A DNA stretch of 64,000 nt from Poa pratensis (taxonomy: Eukaryota; Streptophyta; Magnoliopsida; Poales; Poaceae), in contig CAMZMU010000040.1 of NCBI GenBank assembly GCA_947311845.1, forward strand, positions 56,624,330 to 56,688,329, in the 5' to 3' direction. The position numbers were made by a program, and so were the translations under genes. The notes under the pieces were generated by a model. That model did no database searches. It was not told the origin of the DNA and worked only from the letters and a program-made list of their open reading frames with translations. Shown here in pieces: positions 11,414-24,100 of the stretch. The stretch's first letter is position 1. Each line of letters begins with the position of its first letter.

Positions 11414-14373
11414 CAATATTTATGCCATCATGGAGAGGGTGTGACGTGTGAGGCCGAGCCCTTCAACGATACCGTCAAAGTGGTTCCTGATAGATAACAT
11501 GCATGGCAATCCACATATGGACACAAAGGGAAGACTACTAATCGTTGTCTTTGGGGCGTAAGAATTAGGCAGCCAATTGATTTCTTTAGTACTATAATCG
11601 AATTTCAATCTGGTAGCTTGAAAGCAAGTCACTTCCACGTCCCATGCTTCACCAAGTCCTTGACACATGCCCTGTCTTTGTATTCTTCTGTCAACTTCCA
11701 TGTTGTATACAGTACACATCATTGGGGGTCCTCACCTAGCATTTGCCAACTAACTCTCCATGGATTGAGATTTTCCCTTAGAATGTGCACAAGTGGCATA
11801 AAATGGTCAACATTGATTGCTGCTAGTTCTGAATTTCTAGTTGTCGAGCTCATAATTCTCTGCATTGGAATTATGCAAGTCCATTGTATGTGGCCGAATC
11901 AATGAGAAGGTATATTCATTTTTCAGAACCATTAATTCGACAACTCTCTAGGAAGTTTGAGGAGCGCTGTTTTAATTGTTTGTTAGCTTAATTTTCTTAT
12001 GTAAGGTTCACGATACCTCATTACTAGCGGCGACAATATTTTTCTTTAAAAGTAGGAAATTTTCCCAAGAAAACTTATTGTGTCAACTGTTGAATTATTA
12101 CTCGGGGAACTTGCCCAGGTTGCTAAAAAATCTCCATGAAAGAGCCCCAATATTTCTGTAGGTCTTTACACATTAATCATATCCTTATTCCTCTGCGTGG
12201 ATGAATCCACCTAATTCTGTGTGAAAGCTTTTGGATTATAATTGGGAGGCGACCTCATACAGTTTTGTGCAATTTGGCTTCCTGTGATGGAGATGGTTCG
12301 TTTGTCTTGCTTGTTTCTTTAGATAGCCATGTGAGTTTGGTATGACTCGGCAGTCCATGTATTTAGTGTACAATTTGTTTGATGCTCTGTTTGGTACTAG
12401 TTGGAGACTATGTACCAAAGGTTGTATTTGACTATTGCAATCTGTATAATATCATATATATTATAAAATACCATGTGTTCTGAGTCGACTAGATCTGGTG
12501 TCCATGATAGAATCTCACAACATTGACCAAATGGGGCTAGTTGTATATAGTGTTGATCTTAGTCATGAATTAGTTCGTGACATTAACAAAATTTAGTATT
12601 TGCCACTTTTAGTAGTTATAATAGGTATTCGTGGCTGGTTTCAATCTTATGGAAGTTGCATGGCTTCCATCCTGGTTCCTGGTTAATGTTCAAGATTAAC
12701 ATAACAAGTGAAACCATGATTTGGCTGCATTCACAAATATAATAAAACTCACCCATGTGGAGGAATATGGAGAGATCAAAGTTTTTTTCATTGTTTACAA
12801 AGAAACGTAGGGATCATGTACAAGTCCGCTAAATTGCTCCTAAATAGAATACATACACCGAAACTGGTAAGGAAGAATATGTATTGGTAGGCCGTCATTC
12901 AGCAGCTGATCTGTGCATGATAAGGATGCCTGCAGCATATTTCTACAAACAAATAACTTCAACAAATTTGTGTAAACCGAACCATTGCACAAATAGGACT
13001 CGTCTGAAGTCATATAGATTTACTTGATTTCAGGAATAGAATTAAAGAAAATTCCCCAGCGAATAGGCAGACCGTCTCTGGAAGCAACATGATATACTCT
13101 TAAGTTCAAACTGTGTATTTAAACATCTCTGACATACACAATGTTATAGTTTTCATAAAGTCAAAAGTGATGAAATGCTCGTTAAAAAGAATGAACATTG
13201 AAACAGTAGCCCCACATGTAATTGTAAACAGGGAATGACGATAGCTAAACCTTTGACGATTTAGATTCATTAACATATCAGCCCCACATGCAATTGTTTG
13301 CACAGCCACACAACAGCTATTATAGTGACGACAGGTCAATGCTTCCATCAAGCATTGAATTGTGCATGTCAAGAATACATTTATCTCTCTTTTGGTTGCC
13401 TTGCATGAGGCTTACAAGTTAGATTTGATTCCTTGCATTGAGATTTGAAAATAATAAAGCTGAAAACTCACTGGCTTTATCTATAATATATACGACAACG
13501 ACAAGTGGATGTTTAACATTAAAGGAGTCAACTTGTAACCAGCATCAGAGCATAAACACAGCTAAGATCTGTTTAAACCTTTTCTTGGAAGCCTCTCCGA
13601 TGATATTCAACGGAAAATGACAAAACATGGCCATGCCAATAATGCTGAGAAGTCAGATCATCTGCATCTACTCCATCTGTTCATCTCAAGCCTCCACACA
13701 AGGAATAAACTGAAAATGGTCTGTTTCCTTCATGGGGACGACGCAAAGCCCAAACAGATATAGCCAGATAGCGCACCACGGATGAACACATATTTACGTA
13801 GTTTAATGTTTAAGCGGAAGGATAAAATTGAGGGCACTAATTTCTGTAACTTTAACTAGCAAGCACTGTAGAAAAGATACTTGTGTTCATTTCAATTCCG
13901 TGACATATCGCAATAAACTGAATCAAGCAAACGGTCAACAATCGTGTTCATATGCTAGATGTCAAGGCTATGAAGTGGCTTTAAAACCTCTCTTGCGAGG
14001 GATGCATTATTGGTAAGACAAATAAAATTATAAAATCTAAAGATAACATCAACAAGAGTAAATTGTAATATCTTTAGCCCTTACGCGAACAAAAAATCAA
14101 GTTCCGTAACTGACATGCATCCTATGTCGACCACTTTGAATTCTGTCAACAGAACAAAATTTCAGCATGCTGAGCTGTCCTCAGAGGAGAAAATACGGCT
14201 AATACAAAATGTCAATGATGCATTGTCATCCACAATTTTTCGCTGCTAATCAATTGTAATGTCGCTGTCAACCACCAAGCTTCAGCCTCTAATAAGAAAA
14301 CAAAGCAATGTACGGCATGTAAGACAAAAATAAGGTTGCAAGTTGTCCTGTTGAAGTGGAAGATCCGTACATA
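11414..14373. other. Intergenic, no gene seen
   Basis: About 3 kb of AT-rich DNA between the outer LINE and the Helitron. ORFs are short (up to about 100 codons) and lack domains. Apart from the right copy of the 30-bp direct repeat at 11453-11482 I see no structured feature. Confidence 0.4.
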
Positions 14374-16228
14374 TCTATACCTACTAATAAAGGCAGTAAG
14401 CCTTCTTGCCGTCCGCCCTTTTTTTTGGACCATTTTGCCCCGCGAGTTCGGAGATATTGCAGCTTCTGCCACCGCGAAACGACCCGGTTCGGTCCACCCA
14501 TTGAAAAGAAAGAAGAAATCCCCATTCCCGACCACCTCGTCCCGCCGGAGGAGCTCAGGCTGGAGGCGGTCGTCCGGCGGCCACCTCCCCCGCCGACGAC
14601 CTGCACGCCTTAGTCCGCCACGGCCTCCGCTCCGTCGGCGCCGTGCTCCGCGCGCACGCCTTCCTCCTCCGCCGCGGCCTCCTCCTCGGCAACCCCGTCC
14701 GTTCGGGCCACCTCTCCGCCGCCTCCACCGCCACCTCCGTGTCCCACCTCCTGCGCCTCCTCCTCCGCCACCTGCCCCCGCCGCTCCCTCTCTTCTCCCT
14801 CTCCGCAGCGCTCCGCGCCGTCGCCACACTGCTAGCTCTCGCGGCCTTCCCGTCCTCGCCCGCGTCAGAGCGCCGCCGCCGCCAAGGGTTCCGCCTCCAC
14901 ATCCATCGACGCCACCGGCCGTACGCACGACATGAGCTCTCCGTTGAGCTCATCCCCCGAGCATCGATCTCGCCGCCGTCCTCCTCCAGCCCGAGCCCCT
15001 CATCCAGCCGGACGACCGCCTCCAGCACAACCTCCACCTCAAGCCCGAGCTCCTCCAGACCTCCACCAGCCGGATTACTGCCTCAACTGGAAGAGCTCCT
15101 CCCCACGATGTTGGCCACGCCGCCGCCGAACCGCCCCCGGACTTCCCCGTCGAGCCTCCCACCCAGATCGAGAACGACGACGAGGAAGACGGCATGGGGT
15201 ACGCAACCGCCGCGTCGATGGGCGGGAGCAACACGTCCACACGTCCCCATCTGCAATGGCTAGGCCGGCGAGCGGGGCAGCAGCCTCGCCTCCAGCGCTG
15301 GCAGCCGCATCGTGGAGGACGATGCAGCCACTCCAGGTGGGATTGGCAACCAATTAGCTAGAAAATGAGCCCAGAAACATTTAGCATCCTGCATCCATGA
15401 ACAATTTTGTTGCGATGTGAGATATCCCACAGATTGACAGGCTTAAGCATTTGTTGAGCAGATGTTAGGACAACCAAGACATGCTGTCTGTTGACATCAC
15501 GCTCCGCTACTCACCATTGGTAATTTGTTGTGCAGGATGTTGGACGGGCTGCCGTTCCTGACGGCCACTGAAGCGGCTGCTGCAGCGGCGGCCTTCTTCC
15601 CATCCGTAAGAACAATAAGACACCTGCTTGCCTTACTGTATCTCCTTTGCTTGCAAATAGTTCGGTGTTCAGCAAACTCAGATGGGTTTATGTAACTGGC
15701 AGATTCAGAACAAGATGCTCCGCTTAAACTCACTTCTTTTTGCTAGCTTTATACTCCAGAATATAGGTATTCAGCGAACGAATTAAGATGTTACTCCACT
15801 GTTTACAGGCTTAATTAATAATTACTTGACGCGTTTATGATCTGCATACGCCAATTTGGTGGAGTTCTCATACTACATTCACGTTGATTAGAGGATATCA
15901 TTGAGCTTGATCGTGTTGTCTGAATTTGCAGCTGAACACTGCCAAATTACCCTTTTTCAGCATAGCATATTTAGAATTTGCAGCTGAACACTGCCAAATT
16001 ACCCTTTTTCAGCATAGCATATTTAGTATTCCTTCTTCTAAGCTCAGAACTTGTCGCAATGATAGTTTCTTAGTTTGGATATGCACAGTGCAAATTAATA
16101 CTATTAGTAAGCCATGAGTGTGACATTATAAATGGGGTGAATTATAAAAGAGCGTTTTTCAGTTTTATGAGCACATAATTTGCATAACTTGCAGTAGGAC
16201 CCGTTGCGTAGCACGGGCATTTTACTAG
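14374..16228 (+). mobile_element. Non-autonomous Helitron, 1.86 kb
   Basis: The 5' end reads TCTATACCTACTAATAAAGG after a host A. The 3' end reads GGGCATTTTACTAG followed by a host T (16229). A terminal hairpin with CCCGT at 16200-16204 and ACGGG at 16213-16217 sits 11 bases before the end. The A/T junction without target duplication is the Helitron hallmark. It encodes no Rep/helicase. The first kilobase (about 14490-15350) is very GC-rich and coding-like but matches no family I can name; it is probably a captured gene fragment. A 52-bp tandem duplication lies near its 3' side. Confidence 0.85.
15923..16026 (+). repeat. 52-bp tandem duplication inside the Helitron
   Basis: Two essentially identical copies, 15923-15974 and 15975-16026, begin AATTTGCAGCTGAACACTGC. 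The near-perfect identity suggests a recent slippage or template-switch event. Confidence 0.85.
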
Positions 16229-17038
16229 TCAAGTTAAAGTTATCAGGATTGGACCTTCTGAATTTCCAATGTCCAACAGGTCAGTACTAAACTTTAGATG
16301 ACGAACTTGTAAGATGTCCACTGGCGAGAAAAAGTCTCATTCTGTCAGAGTACTCCATTAGAATATAACAGTTGAAAGAAACATGGCAACAGATCATTCA
16401 GGAACCTGCACACTTTTATCGCAATCACAACACAGATTATCAGAATTTTGTCAAGTCCTCACTTGCAATTTCATTTTTGAATTAGATACTGGATATACAG
16501 TCACGGTATAGCTGTATATCACTGGGTTGCTATTTGGTCCGTACACGGAGAGGTGGAGGATGTGCGGTGAAGATTGCCAGCGGTGAACTAGAAGGAGATG
16601 GCCAATTGCACTGGGGTTGATGGAACATTTCATAGCTCCATGGCCATTTTGGTTTGATATCAATGTGATCTCATCCCTTCTTTCGTTGCTTTAGCCGGTC
16701 GAACACCATAAGTGTCTAGCCACCGGCCTATCCACGGGAAGACAGAAACAACCACATATTTGACAGAAAAGCTGGCCTGTCCATCTAGGGGTCAGTTTGT
16801 TTGGGCACACCTAACAGCTGCTCCAGCAACTTCTGTGCTTTGAAAGCTGGAGACTAAACAAATAATCCAAACTGGGCCAGCTCCACTCAGCAGCTCCGAA
16901 GGAGCATTCTGAAAAATACACTACGGGCTGGTACAATGGAAATCGGTGATTTTTCCAGCAGAAGCAAGCTCCAAATTGGATATTTATTGGTTTACGGTCT
17001 CACCAAATCACATACTACACCCAAATTGTCACTGAACA
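16229..17038. other. Intergenic, no gene seen
   Basis: About 0.8 kb between the Helitron and the minus-strand LINE. There is only a 70-codon ORF without domains. I see no transposon ends. Confidence 0.4.
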
Positions 17039-20003
17039 TTTTTTTTTTGAAAACAGCGGAAGGGGTCGAAGCCCCTACCTTTTTAATTTAATATTGAAAA
17101 AGAGCTGAGGCAGCTCACAAGTCGTTACATAAGACATCCAATGCAAGAAGTTTTACAGGGGGTTGAGGGGAGAAAACAGGGGACAGAGCAGTTTAGTTTG
17201 GCCATCCCTCGGCCCATCTGATGAAGGCAACTTTTTCTTCCTTCCTAGCTCTGTGAGCCCATAGCTTTGACGTTTCAAAGCACTGCTTCGCAACAATTTG
17301 AACAGGGACCTCAACATCATCAAAAACCTTGCGATTTCTTGACAGCCATATACTCCAGAGCGTCGCCGTCAGAATTAGGTCACAGGCTTTTCTCTTCTCA
17401 GGGGTGCAGTTTTCTTTGGCCTTGGCATAGATATCTTCAATATGCAGGTTAGTGTCTAGCTGAAACCCCACAGAAGACATGATTTGCCTAGTGCGCGCGC
17501 ATTCTAGAGTGAAGTGCTCAACCGTTTCCCTTCTTTTGCACCCAAACAGGCATAGCTCATCGTCCACAATCTGCTGTTTGAACAGCACTGATCTAACTTT
17601 AATTCTGCCTCTGATCAAAAGCCAAGCAAACAGCTTACCTTTCTTTGGTGCAGCGCATTTCCAAATGGTATCCGCACTGACGTGGGTCACTCCTCCCCAA
17701 TTCATGAGCTTGTACAAGTTTTTAACCGAGAAAGACTCCTTTGTATTCGTCCTCTATCTTCTGAAATCCGAAATATCAGGGTTCAAGGAGAAGGAGCCCA
17801 AGAAACTCATGAGGGCATCCTTCTCTCGGTCTGCTCTGTCTGAAGTTAGGTGGTTTAGGGGAATGATCCATTCTCCATTATTCCAGCAGTCTGCCACAGA
17901 AATATTTGGCCTGGTTGTGTGTGAAAATAGCGCTGGAAAAGTGGAAATTGGGAACATAATGGTCCATTGCTGGTCCACTTATCTTTCCATAGCGCCCTGG
18001 ACGTGCCATCCCCAAGCTGAACGCAGGTTGCATTTCTGTAAGTGTCAATCAGGCCAGCGATTTGCGACCATGCTCTAGCGTGGGACCCCGTCCTGTCTCC
18101 CAAATCCTTGCCACTTAAATGAGCAGTGAACACCCATCTAGCCCAAGAGGAATTGGGATCAGTTATCAGTCTATGCACAAATTTTGCCAGCAAGCATGTG
18201 TTCTGAATCTGCATGTTTTTTATGCCCAGCCATCCTTCCTCAAAATCTCTGCATACATAATCCCAAGCAACAAGACAGTCACTACCATTTGCCGTTTTCT
18301 TCCCTTTCCAGAAGAAGGCTCGCAGAAGTTTTTCTATTTCTTCAATTACCCATTGGGGTAGCTTAATGCAGGACATCAGGTAGGCTGGGAGGGCTGAAAG
18401 GACAGACTTAGTGGACGCCCACCTCTTGTGATAAAATCCAGCGAGAAACAAATGCGTTTCTCGATTGCCGAAATATATGGTAGGAACACCTCTTTTGGCA
18501 GCTTGGAGTCTGACAAGGGTAGGCCTAGATAAGTTTGTGGAACAGAAGCAACCTCACATCCAAGGGCTGCAGCAATTTCTAGCCCTTCCTGATTAGTGAT
18601 ATTTATGGGCACAAAGGTGGATTTATCGAAGTTGATTTTAAGCCCAGTAGTTTCAGCAAAGTCATCTAAGATGCCCTTAAGTATTTTGGCCTGCTCCACA
18701 TCTCCTTGAAGGACAATCAAAGTGTCGTCCGCATATTGCAGGACTGGACAAGGTTGGTCTTCAAAAACTGGGTGCCGAAGGGAACCAGAGGCTGCAATCA
18801 TTTTAATGGCTTTTTGAAGCACATTTGCCACAACAATGAACAGCAGAGGAGATAGAGGATCTCCCAGCCGTAATCCTCTCTTCACATTGATCCATTTTCC
18901 TGGAATTCCATTGAGAAGGATAGCTGTTTTAGCCGAGGAGAGAAGTTCTTTCATCCACATGATCCACTTTTCATCAAAACCTCTGGCCTCCATAATTTTG
19001 AACAGTGCTTCCCAAGAAATTGTGTCAAACGCTTTACTGAAATCAAGCTTCAGGATTATCGCTTTCTTTTTTCTTTTCCTGCAGGTCTGAATAGCATACA
19101 TGAAGTTATCTGCGATGCATCTAGTTTTGACAAATCCAGTCTAATCCTCATCCACTAGGTCAATAATCCTTGCTTGTAACCGTGCAGCTAGAACTTTTGT
19201 AATCCATTTTACCGAACAATTTAAAAGCGAGATGGGCCTAAAGTTACTCGGCATACTATTATTTTGCTTCTTTCTACCGTAGGGTACCTTTGTAGAACTG
19301 ATCAAAGAAAAGGAGGATATCCTCTTTTATGTGTTGCCAAAAATGCTGATAAAAGCCTGATCCAAAACCATCCGGACCTGGACTCTTGTCCATAGGAATG
19401 TCCTTGATGGCTCTTAGGATTTCTTTTTCTGTAAAAGGCTCAGTCAAGGAACTTAGGTTGGTCATGTGCGTGTAGAGCTGCTGCAGATCAATCTTCTGGG
19501 TAGTCGGTGCAACTGTCCCCATGATGCTCTTGTAATAATCTGATAGGATTTGTTGCTTAGCCTCATGAGTATAGTGTGGCAAACCATTGTGGTGGATGAT
19601 TTTAATCTGATTTCCTCTGAGCCTAGCTGAAGCTCTAGCATGGTAGAACCGTGAATCTTCGTCCCCAAGCTTATACCAATTCACCTTCCCACGCTGCCTT
19701 GCGCCACTGCAATCCAGTGGATTAAATTCTCAATTTTGAGCCTGACCATATCTCTGAAGAAAAGTTCCAACTTGGACAGCGGTCTATTCTCCTCCAGCCA
19801 GTCAAGAAAGGCTAAGATAAACTTGTTGGTATCCAGAATTTTCCTATCAGGCCTGATAGTTTTTTTCCAACTCCCAATAACTCTCCTTAATTGTTTCAGG
19901 TTTCTGGAGATACCGCTTGCCGAGTTGTTGTTAGGGGACAGATGCGTCCAAGAATCAGTAACCAAACCCACAAAACCATTCTTGAATCTCCAGTTGTTCT
20001 ATC
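17039..20003 (-). mobile_element. LINE on the minus strand, 5' truncated, inactivated
   Basis: Read on the minus strand from about 20003: pre-RT region; WYKLGDEDSRFYHA; PGPDGFGSGF; LDFSKAFDTISW; the RT signature LGDPLSPLLF and YADD at about 18733-18744; a thumb ending near 17860; and the zf-RVT region at 17200-17720 (LFGCKRRETVEHFTLEC). Several frame breaks separate these parts, so it is dead. The plus-strand T run at 17039-17048 is the A tail, which sets the orientation. The endonuclease is missing. I could not find a clear target duplication, so both ends are approximate. Confidence 0.85.
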
Positions 20004-21120
20004 CTAGAGTATCTTCACTAGTCTGTCGAAATAATCCCAATAAAACCATCACAGACCCAAAAAAATACCGGAAATTATGTTTCCAATTCCTAAAAAAAAG
20101 GATATTCAAAAACCACCTACCCGCCTCCCTCCAAATTTGGGGGGTGGGGGTCGTCCCATCCAACCTACCACTGAGTTTCGCTGCCATCCCACACCCCTGC
20201 CGGTTGCTGGTCTTATTGAAATGTGATTATGTGTAACTTCGGAGCCCCGTCCCGAGTTTCTCTGCCATCCCACACCCCCACCGGTCGCTGGTCTTATTGA
20301 AATGTGATTATGTGTAACTTCGGAGCGATACTGTATAAGTGTATCGGGCACGCATTAGCAGAACAACACAAGTCATCCTTGTGTCTCTATTGATTAACAT
20401 GCATGATACACGCAAATTCATTTTATCTGCACAAATTCAATGGATTTGTGCTCCCGTGACAAGAATACATGGGTGCTCTGAGCTACAAACTCACATGCAC
20501 CGGACGCAAATTTCTCCATATCTTATTTTGCCAAGAAAATGACAACGAAGTGCACTGACGAGTAACACCAACAGAGAATCCCACGTTGCTTTTGAATCCA
20601 CAACGACAAAGTTCGCACCCAAATTGTTCTCCCTTTTTTTTCCATATCCTGAAAACAATTCTTAGATTACTGTCTGAAGTGAAATAGCGCACCCAAGTTG
20701 ATGGACACACCAATACAAAAGGAAAGAGGGAACTAGACGAAGTAAATGCCACATGTAGTCATGTAGACATATCCTCACTCAAGAACATGTTACATGGAGA
20801 CCATTTTTCTTGTGGGACATTATAACTAAACAAAGTAAATGAACAGGGAAGAGGGCTGTGGATGAAGTGTGTTTTTACGTAATGTGGGTATATGGCTACA
20901 TCACAAGAGAGAAAAACACTATACATGCACCAATAGCTAATTCTGAAAATAGCTTGTCGCTAAATGAACTATCTCTCAAATCGAACTCTCAGATATACCT
21001 TGATACAAAATCTGAAAGGAATATTTTTTTGCGGTAATAAAAGCCAACAGTTAAAAAGCCAGCATAGCTACAAGTGTATAAATAAACAGAGTAAATAGGA
21101 TGAGTCCTATGCAGTGTAGG
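20004..21120. other. Region downstream of the NLR gene, with an imperfect tandem repeat
   Basis: No gene is seen. The 3' UTR of the minus-strand NLR should lie in its right part. Its left part holds the tandem duplication at 20173-20326. Confidence 0.4.
20173..20326 (+). repeat. Tandem duplication, period about 81 bp
   Basis: Copy 1 starts at 20173 (GAGTTTCGCTGCCATCCCAC) and copy 2 at 20254 (GAGTTTCTCTGCCATCCCAC). They share a block ending TGTGTAACTTCGGAGC with few mismatches. Confidence 0.8.
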
Positions 21121-24100
21121 TTAAATCTTCCGTACGTGATACAGGGAACATACGAACATGAAACTATTTTTAAATGCATGGATTAGTCTAGAAAAGCAAC
21201 ACCTACAGATTATCTTTTTCGGCCAACAATAATCAATTTTGACAGCATCAGCTGGAAGTTGAGGGCAGCCTTGGACAACATAGTGATCCCGTTGATCAGA
21301 GGATGGCAAACCTTCTATGGAAGATAGTGCCACACAATCATCAACACTGAACTTGGTCAATATCTTGCGGAAATTAAGCCTTATGGATGTTAAAGCTGGA
21401 CACCTTGCTATTTCAACTTCACTTAGCTCGAGATCGTCCTCCTCGCATGACTGGGGGTTGGTACCCAAATCAGACCCGTAGTCAATGTTGACTTCCCTCA
21501 GAGAGGACATACCAATCAAGGACAGTTTCTTCAGGAATTCCAACTCCTCAAATGGTGGCAGGGCCTCTACAGCCGTACAGTCTTGGAGATGGATGCTTTC
21601 TAAGTCCTTGATTGCGATCCATGATGGAGTAGTAGCACCAGCATAGTTTATGATACGAAGATGTGCAAGACGGTCATGTGGTTTAAGACCCTCTAGTACT
21701 TCCTGCTGGACAGCCGCATCTCCTCTTGCACTACTACTCCACGAAAGTGAAAGTGTCCTCAGATGTTTCTTATCTTTAATCCTCGCCCTGGAAGCCTCTT
21801 GCCTCGTTGCGACATTCTCAAGATCGAGGACGCTAAGTGACCCTCTGATCTCTTTTAAAGGTCCCAGCTGCGAAATCTCAAAGCCATTCCCTTCTTGAAC
21901 CCGAAACTCATTCAGCTCTTGCAGGAACTCCATTTCTCCAACTCTTGAGATCTTCGAGTGCAATGACCTGACCCCGGAACAAGCAGATAGCGCAAGCACA
22001 CCAGATTACTGATGTCCTTTGGCAAGTCATCCAAACCAGTCCAGTGCATGATGTCCAGTACCAGCAGGTGGTAGAGCTTACATATAGCCTCAGGTAGAGG
22101 TTTGCGCTCGGCAGATGTATATCTGAGTTCTAAATAACGAAGATGGATGAACTTTTTTACACTGGATTCCAAAGCATTAACATTGAAATGCATTGATATC
22201 CTGAGTAGCCGGACATAATCTAATTTATCCAGAGTCTTGTTCAACTTTGCAGAGAAGTTCTCATCATATGCGCCTACGAGCATGAAACTCTCTAAGGATT
22301 TCAGAGTATCTCCGTTCTGCATTTTGTCCAACTTTTCTTCAAAAGTTTCACTACGTTCCATGCTTCCTTTCTCGTATGCCATCTCAGTCCAGATACTCTC
22401 GGTCCAGATGCCAACATGACGAATTCCGTGTACAGATTGGGAGGTTTCCTGAAGATCTGTACCATCAATAGTAAGGCACTTGAACAATGATACTTCTTGT
22501 GCTACATCATGCATCAAGTCATGCAAAATAAAGTACTGTTCTTCTTTCTGGAAGAAGCTCCCGTTTACTAATTCATCGAAGCTGTCACTTCCTGCATTTT
22601 TCAATGTCTTCCTCTCATGTGTGACAAAGCCAAGAGCAATCCACATACGTATCAACTGTTCCTTGTCAAACCTGTAACCCTTCGGAAACAGAGCACAGTA
22701 TGAGAATAACTGCTGAAGGTGGTTGGACAGGTGATTGTAACTGAGCCTTAGTGCTGGTATGATGTCATCCGTCCCAGTTTGCGTCCTCCATTCATCACTG
22801 TCTAAAATATCTTGCCAGCCATGCTCATCACATTTTTTTCTCAAAAGTGCGCCGACACTTTTAGCCGCTAAAGGATTTCCTTTCAGCTTGGTGGCGATCT
22901 TTTTTCCAGTGCTCAGAAGTTTTTTATTCCCTTGATAAATTCCATCACCAAATATGCATGTTTTGAAGAAGGACCAAAACATATCTTCCTTCATACCATC
23001 CAAGTTGATATGTGTCATCGATCCAGTTGTTTCGGCAACTGATAATTTTCTAGTTGTCACCAGAATGACACCCTTTTTTTCTGTACATCTAAATGGAGCC
23101 AAAAGATTGTCCCAGCGACTCTCTGTGTCTTCCCACATGTCATCTAAAACAATTAGAAATTTTCTGGTCAAGTATTTCTTGATACTGCCCTGAAGCACGG
23201 TAAGACTTGTAGTGTTTTTATACTCGCATCCAGGTATCTGTTGCAGAATCCCTTGTGAAATTTTGACTTCATCAAACTTAGCAGAAACGTAGATCCAGAT
23301 CCTCATGACAAACTTATCTCTCACATGTTGGTCATTGTACACTTCTCGAGCAAGTGTTGTCTTCCCCACACCTCCATCACCGATTATTGGAAGAACTAAC
23401 AGCTCTTGATCACTTGCAGTTATCAGTTTTTGTCGAATATCATTTCCCTCTTCTCTTGGGAACACCTTAGTTTCAGTCCTATTGTCAACTGTCTCACGCG
23501 TGTCTATGTCCATGTTTTTAGTTGCTTCAACAATTTGACCAAGTTTCTCTGCCACGAGAGCTTGATGAACATCGTTGCAAATCTTCTCCAGTTTGTCAGC
23601 AGTCTCCTTTATGAGTCGTATGTCATATCTATTTATTTTTGGCTTGGATGATCCAACTTTAGTGACATATTTCACTTTGGACGTGAACGGGCTTCTATTC
23701 TTCAGTTCTTCTTTTTAACCTATTCAACATAAATGGTAAACGCCAGGATTAAAATTCTCGCCCCTTTCTAAATATTCAAGGATTCAAATGAAGAGTATGA
23801 CATCATGGGACGAGATCACAATGATTTAACATTCGAAATTTCTGAAAGATTGAAAACTTTAAAGTTCAAATCTTCAAAGTTTCCTAATATTTATTATCAT
23901 GGAAGTTGGGACGGATATTTCTTAAAGTTAGCGTCGGAATTTCTGAAAGTTGCCACAATTGGAAAGATACTAAAAGTAGAAAGTTACCTGGAATAGAAAT
24001 GAAAACTAGTGGAAAATCGGTCGTGCGGACCGGAACGGCCAAGTAGCTCAGCCGTCTCCAAAAAATCAATCTTTTCTCCAACCTCCACTCGAACTTCTTC

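Noticed and set aside
14336..15263. Several 160-240-codon ORFs on both strands
   Set aside because: GC-rich DNA inside a Helitron gives long overlapping frames on both strands; none has a recognised domain.
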